Source: Neocallimastix lanati (nom. inval.)
Taxonomy: Eukaryota > Neocallimastigomycota > Neocallimastigomycetes > Neocallimastigales > Neocallimastigaceae
Length of the DNA: 64,000 nt
NCBI GenBank assembly: GCA_016946835.1
Contig: JACVTC010000114.1
Span: 535,001-599,000 of the forward strand
Direction of reading: 5' to 3'
Shown: piece after piece, positions 59,196-64,000 of the stretch
How positions within the stretch are numbered: the stretch's first letter is position 1
Layout of the letters: each line of letters opens with the position of its first letter
Made by a program: the position numbers and the translations under genes
The notes under the pieces: generated by a model
What the model was told of the DNA's origin: nothing
Seen by the model: the letters and a program-made list of their open reading frames with translations, nothing else
Databases searched by the model: none

Positions 59196-62100
59196 TTAAG
59201 TATTTCTTGATGTAGTATTTATGTTTGAATTGATAAGTTTATTTCTTTGATAAGATTGTAATAAATTATTAGAACGGTTTGGTATACCATGATGTATATT
59301 TTCACATGCAAGATTACTTTTCATATCAAGAGATAAAATATTTTGTTGTTGAGTTATATAATTTACAGATCTACTGGTTTGAACATTTACATTAGATTTG
59401 CTCAATAATTCTACATAAACTTTATTTCTAATATTATCATTTAAATAAAGACAAGTATGCCGTTTTTCAAGTGGAACATCTTCTATATCTCCAAATGCAT
59501 ATGAGAACATATTTCCAATATCATTATACATTTTTTCAGCATTTTCTTTTTCAGTTTGATCTAATGAAAATTTTTTTATTAATCCATATATTACACCAGT
59601 AAAATAAGGTAAACGAATATTAGATAGCTTCTCTTCGTTCTTGTCAATTAATCCAGTTTTCCAAGTATTAATAGCTAATTCATAATCTCCAGATATTAAA
59701 TATGTTAAACCTCTTGCAAGTGCTAGGACCGGAATGCATATTAAATATGATGCAAAATAATTTTCCAATAAAGAAATTAAAACATAAAGGATACCTAAAC
59801 ATAATGTTCTTTCCTTTGTATCAGTCATAAATACACCTTTATAATATGAATTATATAACAAATCTAACAAATGCGGAAAACTAATTAGAGCACCCCAACT
59901 TGGATGCCCTAGTCTATCTAAATATGTTACTATTTTCGTTAATCCACTTAACTCATTATCAATTAAGGAAACACCAAAACGATAATATACTTGCCCCACT
60001 AATCCATAAAATACTAATTGAATACTATAGTTTGTTGAGTTCATTTTTTCTGCTAATTCTCTTAGGTTTTTTATTATTGACAATACAGGAGTCATATCTT
60101 CCTCTTCATTTTGAAGAATAAAATCCATAAAAAGAGATGCATATGCTAAGCACTGATTTTTCCAACTTTTTCTTTTATTTAACATTTCAATTGAAGTTTT
60201 TACACATGATTCTCTATTTCCTGAGTGAAATTCTGTAAATGCTTTCATAATAATCCCTTTATCCCAAAGAGCTAATTCATTTAATTTCATTGATTTATTA
60301 ATAAGAGAATCCCAATGCATTAAAGAATTTTTCCAATCTCCCAAAATAAAATAGCATTGTCCTAATGAATCATGTATGAGCAAATTTTCATATGAAATAT
60401 TACTGTCAAAATGTTCTAAAAGCTCTTTAGCTTTATTTAATGCAGCTGTACCTACTTGAAAATTATGTTTTTCATCAATTGCACATGCTATTAATTCCAT
60501 ACTATACATTGAGAGTATCAATACATATTTTATATCAACTTTTAATTTTGATGACCACGCTAATGCCATTTTTATACTTATTTTAAATAAATTTTGTTTA
60601 TGTAAATAATTATAAATTTCACTCAATAATAATAAGCATCCTTTTATAATTTTATATTTTTTTTCATTTTTTGATATCTTACAATGCTTTGCTTCAAAAT
60701 TATTTTGATATAATATATTATTTTTTCTATTTACTGATTTCATTAACCACCATAAATTAAATTTTCCCTTTGGTATTTGAATTTCCATTAATTGTAATGA
60801 TACTATTATATGATTTTCTGCTTCTTTATATTTTTGTATTACTAAATATGCTTCCCCTATTTGTTTATGCCACTCACTTAAAGTCAAATTATTAACAGAC
60901 GAAAATTCTGTTGAATACTGGTCATATCGAAAAAGTTTAAATAATATTCTATAGTATTTGATGGCTTCTTCCATTGACTTTAGTTTAAAATAATATTTAC
61001 ATACCTTTTCTAAATAAATTTTTGTTTTTTGTTTATCTGGGCTATGTGAATAATGTTCATATATACTTACTAATAAATCATGTCTATCAGGATTTAATAA
61101 ATATTCTTCCTCAAAAAAATTAGCAAAATATAAATGAATTTCTTCCCTTTTTGAAAACGTGTTTAATGTATAAATAGCTTTTTGAATCATGTCACTACTA
61201 AATGCATATATGCTTTCTAACCAAAAATTACAATCTTGATATATAACTTTTAAAAAACCATACTTATCTAAATTTTTAAATAATAAATCTGGGGTTACAT
61301 TATTTCCTATATCATACTCATCTTCTGATTTTAAAAATTCATAATCCTTTTTATATTGAGTATTTATAAAATTTTTAATATCAATAATCTTAAATTGACC
61401 AACAACTGATGCTACTTTTAAAAATTCTTGATAATCCGAATTTAATTTATCAAATTGTGCAACAACAATAGCTTCAATATCACCACTTGGTACAATTGTT
61501 TCTAGATCTACAGGATTATCAGCTTTTTTTTCAATTGTCAATGAACCATCATTACTTAATTTAAATTGAGGTAATTCAAGTATCCATGTTGTCATTCTTC
61601 GTATATATATTGGAGTACCTTTTTATATCATAATAATATTAATAATAATAGTAATTAGTATATATTTTTAACAAATACGTAATATACTAACAATTTTAAA
61701 ATTTTAATTAATATTATTTTATGCTATTTATTTATTAATATTAATAATAAAATTATAAATAAAGTAAATTGTATATATATAAAAAATATCTATCTTTAAA
61801 TAATTATTTTTAGATATATAATTTTATTTACTATGAAAAAACTTTATTTTAATTTATATATAATTATTTTAATATTACCTTGAGTTCTCTCATAAATAAC
61901 TTTCAAAATAGACTCAGAAACACCAGTACATTTTTTTTGGAATTTTATTGTACATAAATCTTTTATAATTTCACAAGTGGCGTCCTCCGAAACACTTCCT
62001 AATACAATATTTACCGTCCTTTTTGATTTTGAAATGCTTTTTAAAGATTCTAAACCTTTTTCTTTTGATGAATAATATGATTCAGGACAAGTAAATAAAC

Positions 62101-63500
62101 ATATCAACATTTTTGCTGGTGATTTATATAGTAATTCTGTTAATTTCCATGATATTGGATCTAAATATTGAAGTTGATCAATAACAATAATTAAAGGAGT
62201 CTTATATGTTAATTTTGTCATTATTCTTATTAAAAGATTATTAAATTCCATTATTCTATTTTCTGTATCATCATCATTCATATCTTCGTTTCCAAGAATA
62301 ATATTAGGAAACATTAAATTAAATAATTGAACGAGTTTTGGATCTTCACCCAAATAATGTAATGTTTCCTTAATTTTTGTCCTAAAAAAAGATAACTTTC
62401 TTTCTTTTATATTGTTAATATCTGTATCTACACTATCCAAAGAACTTGATGCTTCTACATCTTGCATATTGATACTGTTTCTTGGTTTACTTGATATTGA
62501 AAATCTATAACTTCTTGGAGATAATTTATCTTGGAAAAAAAATTGCACATCTTCTTTTGATGATCTAATTGAATCATTACTATGATATTTACCTGATTTA
62601 TTTTGTGTTCTTTCAATTACATTAAGTTGATTATTATCAAATGGTTTTTTTTGTTGTAGCATCTGACATATATTAATTATTTCTACTATGATTGATTTAT
62701 ATGCTGAATATATTGTTGTTTTTTCTAATTTTCTAGCTATACTTGTACTATATATATATTTGTATAATAATTATTTAAGAATTAAATTTATTATGTTAAT
62801 TATATAATATATCAACTATTTATATATTCATATAATAATAACTCATATATCTACCAAGTATTAATATGATTTTTTCTTGCTTCTTTTATTAAAAATTCTG
62901 CTAATGGCATTAAGCCTAAACCTTCAATACCTTGAACAAGAAGTGTTTTTCCTTCACATTTTGTGGAATAGTTTACTAATAATTTTTCAATTTTCTCAAT
63001 TTCTTCTTCCCTTCCAATAAGTTCAATTTCAGTGGTAATTTTTGGTAAATGAATTGGCATTGATGTAGAATTAACAGGTTGATACGCTGCAATTGATTGA
63101 GATTTTCCTTTAACCTGTAAAGTTCCTTGAAATTTATATGAAATTATTTCTTTAGTGAGCTTATATGTTTCTTCATCACAAAGTATTGTATTTTTTTTTG
63201 CTTTCATCATTAACCTTGCTATTATTTAAACAAAAAATATAATTTTTGAGAAAACAATGATAACAGAAAAATAATATAAAAGTATTATTAATATGAAACT
63301 AATAACAAAACAAATAAATTGTAATAATAAATATTTAAACATGATTTAATATTTAATTTTTAATAATATATATTTTACCAGCCATATTTACAGAATCACC
63401 TACCTTAAATAAATAAATTAACATATATAATTTAAATAAATTGTTAAAGATGTTAAGTATTTATATTATTTATAATTTATCTGGTTTTTAGCGTAATTTA

Positions 63501-63561
<61 letters not shown>

Positions 63562-64000
63562 ACTACAGAATAATCCGCTCTATCTTCATTTCCCTAATTA
63601 AAGATTTTATATTTTTTTATTAGTATTATATTATCTGAAGGTTTATCAATCAAAATTTATATATATTAATATATTTTTATTACAATTCCTCCAACCCATG
63701 TTATTCCTGTTCCAACTCCTATAGTAAAATCATCATTCACTCTTTTCATATTTTTACATATCTCTAATGCAGCTTCTATTCCAACCTGAGCATCATTTTC
63801 GTGTGACAAAGGCGGTAATCCAAAATATATCAATATAATTGCTCCCTTATCATCAACCAAAAATTGTCGTAATATTCCTTCTTGTAATATTAATGCTCTT
63901 TGGACAGCATCTAATGATTCTTGCGCTAGCGAAAGATCATCTGAACTTTCAAATCTTATATTATTTATTTTTACAAACACTGTTGTAATCCTTCTTAATT
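59196..64000 (-). CDS. ADCY10-like soluble adenylyl cyclase, 3' part (runs off the window)
   Basis: Class III cyclase followed by an AAA/STAND-type ATPase region and a helical, TPR-like C terminus, the layout of soluble adenylyl cyclase ADCY10; makes cAMP in the cytosol. Exons seen: beyond 64000-63684, 63593-63564, 63403-63379, 63218-62855, 62747-61879 and 61618-59196, all GT-AG and phase-compatible, about 1340 residues in view. The visible cyclase domain resembles C2: ITTVFVKI, LRQFLVDDKGAIILIYFGLP, GVGTGI, ADYSVVGDSVNMAARL with the Asn and Arg four residues apart used for catalysis. The ATPase has GREEEIEKIEKLL, a Walker A region reading GIEGLGLMPL without the usual Lys-Ser/Thr, and Walker B LIIVIDQLQYLD. 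Two very short exons (30 and 25 bases) encode the catalytic block. The C1 domain and start lie outside the window. Confidence 0.87.

Overview
The window is extremely AT-rich eukaryotic DNA: long A/T homopolymers, arrays of AAT triplets and A/T heptamers, short GT-AG introns, and about five host genes among many retroelements. A chromodomain Gypsy element, Tad/L1-like LINEs, an ADCY10-like cyclase and an oxygen-sensitive radical SAM/SPASM enzyme next to fungal-type genes fit an anaerobic gut fungus (Neocallimastigomycota). That assignment is an inference from composition and gene content, not a database match.

Layout. 1-6536: gene-free, simple repeats only. 6537-8477: hexokinase, two exons, strongly codon-biased. 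9229-22822: a LINE cluster. A 5'-truncated family-B LINE (14-bp target-site duplications at 9367 and 17339) is split by a full-length, open family-A LINE (9581-14538) flanked by its own 11-bp duplication. It is followed by a near full-length family-C LINE (17421-22822) carrying one frameshift. 22823-24093: another family-B piece fused to the tail of the family-C copy. 24978-26304: three-exon radical SAM/SPASM gene. 26305-32070: AAT arrays, a decayed family-C LINE end, a family-B LINE with perfect 14-bp duplications (28362-29756), a decayed unidentified coding region, a MITE-like inverted repeat and traces of an old Copia-like element.

32071-50644: two Copia elements on the minus strand, A and B, both lying in (AAT)n arrays. 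A complete-ended Gypsy/chromovirus (44246-50161) sits inside element B with a 5-bp duplication. The LTR pairs of B and of the Gypsy element look identical by eye, so both are young, and the Gypsy insertion is the younger. All three are treated as fossils and look broken.

51320-64000: host genes again. An eight-exon USP30/Ubp1-like membrane-anchored deubiquitinase (minus), a single-exon Sec2/Rabin8-like Rab GEF (plus), and the 3' part of an ADCY10-like soluble adenylyl cyclase (minus), which runs off the right edge. The host genes (glycolysis entry, deubiquitination, secretory Rab activation, cAMP signalling, radical SAM peptide or protein modification) share no obvious pathway. What shapes the window is retroelement insertion between and into one another; no intact host exon is visibly interrupted.
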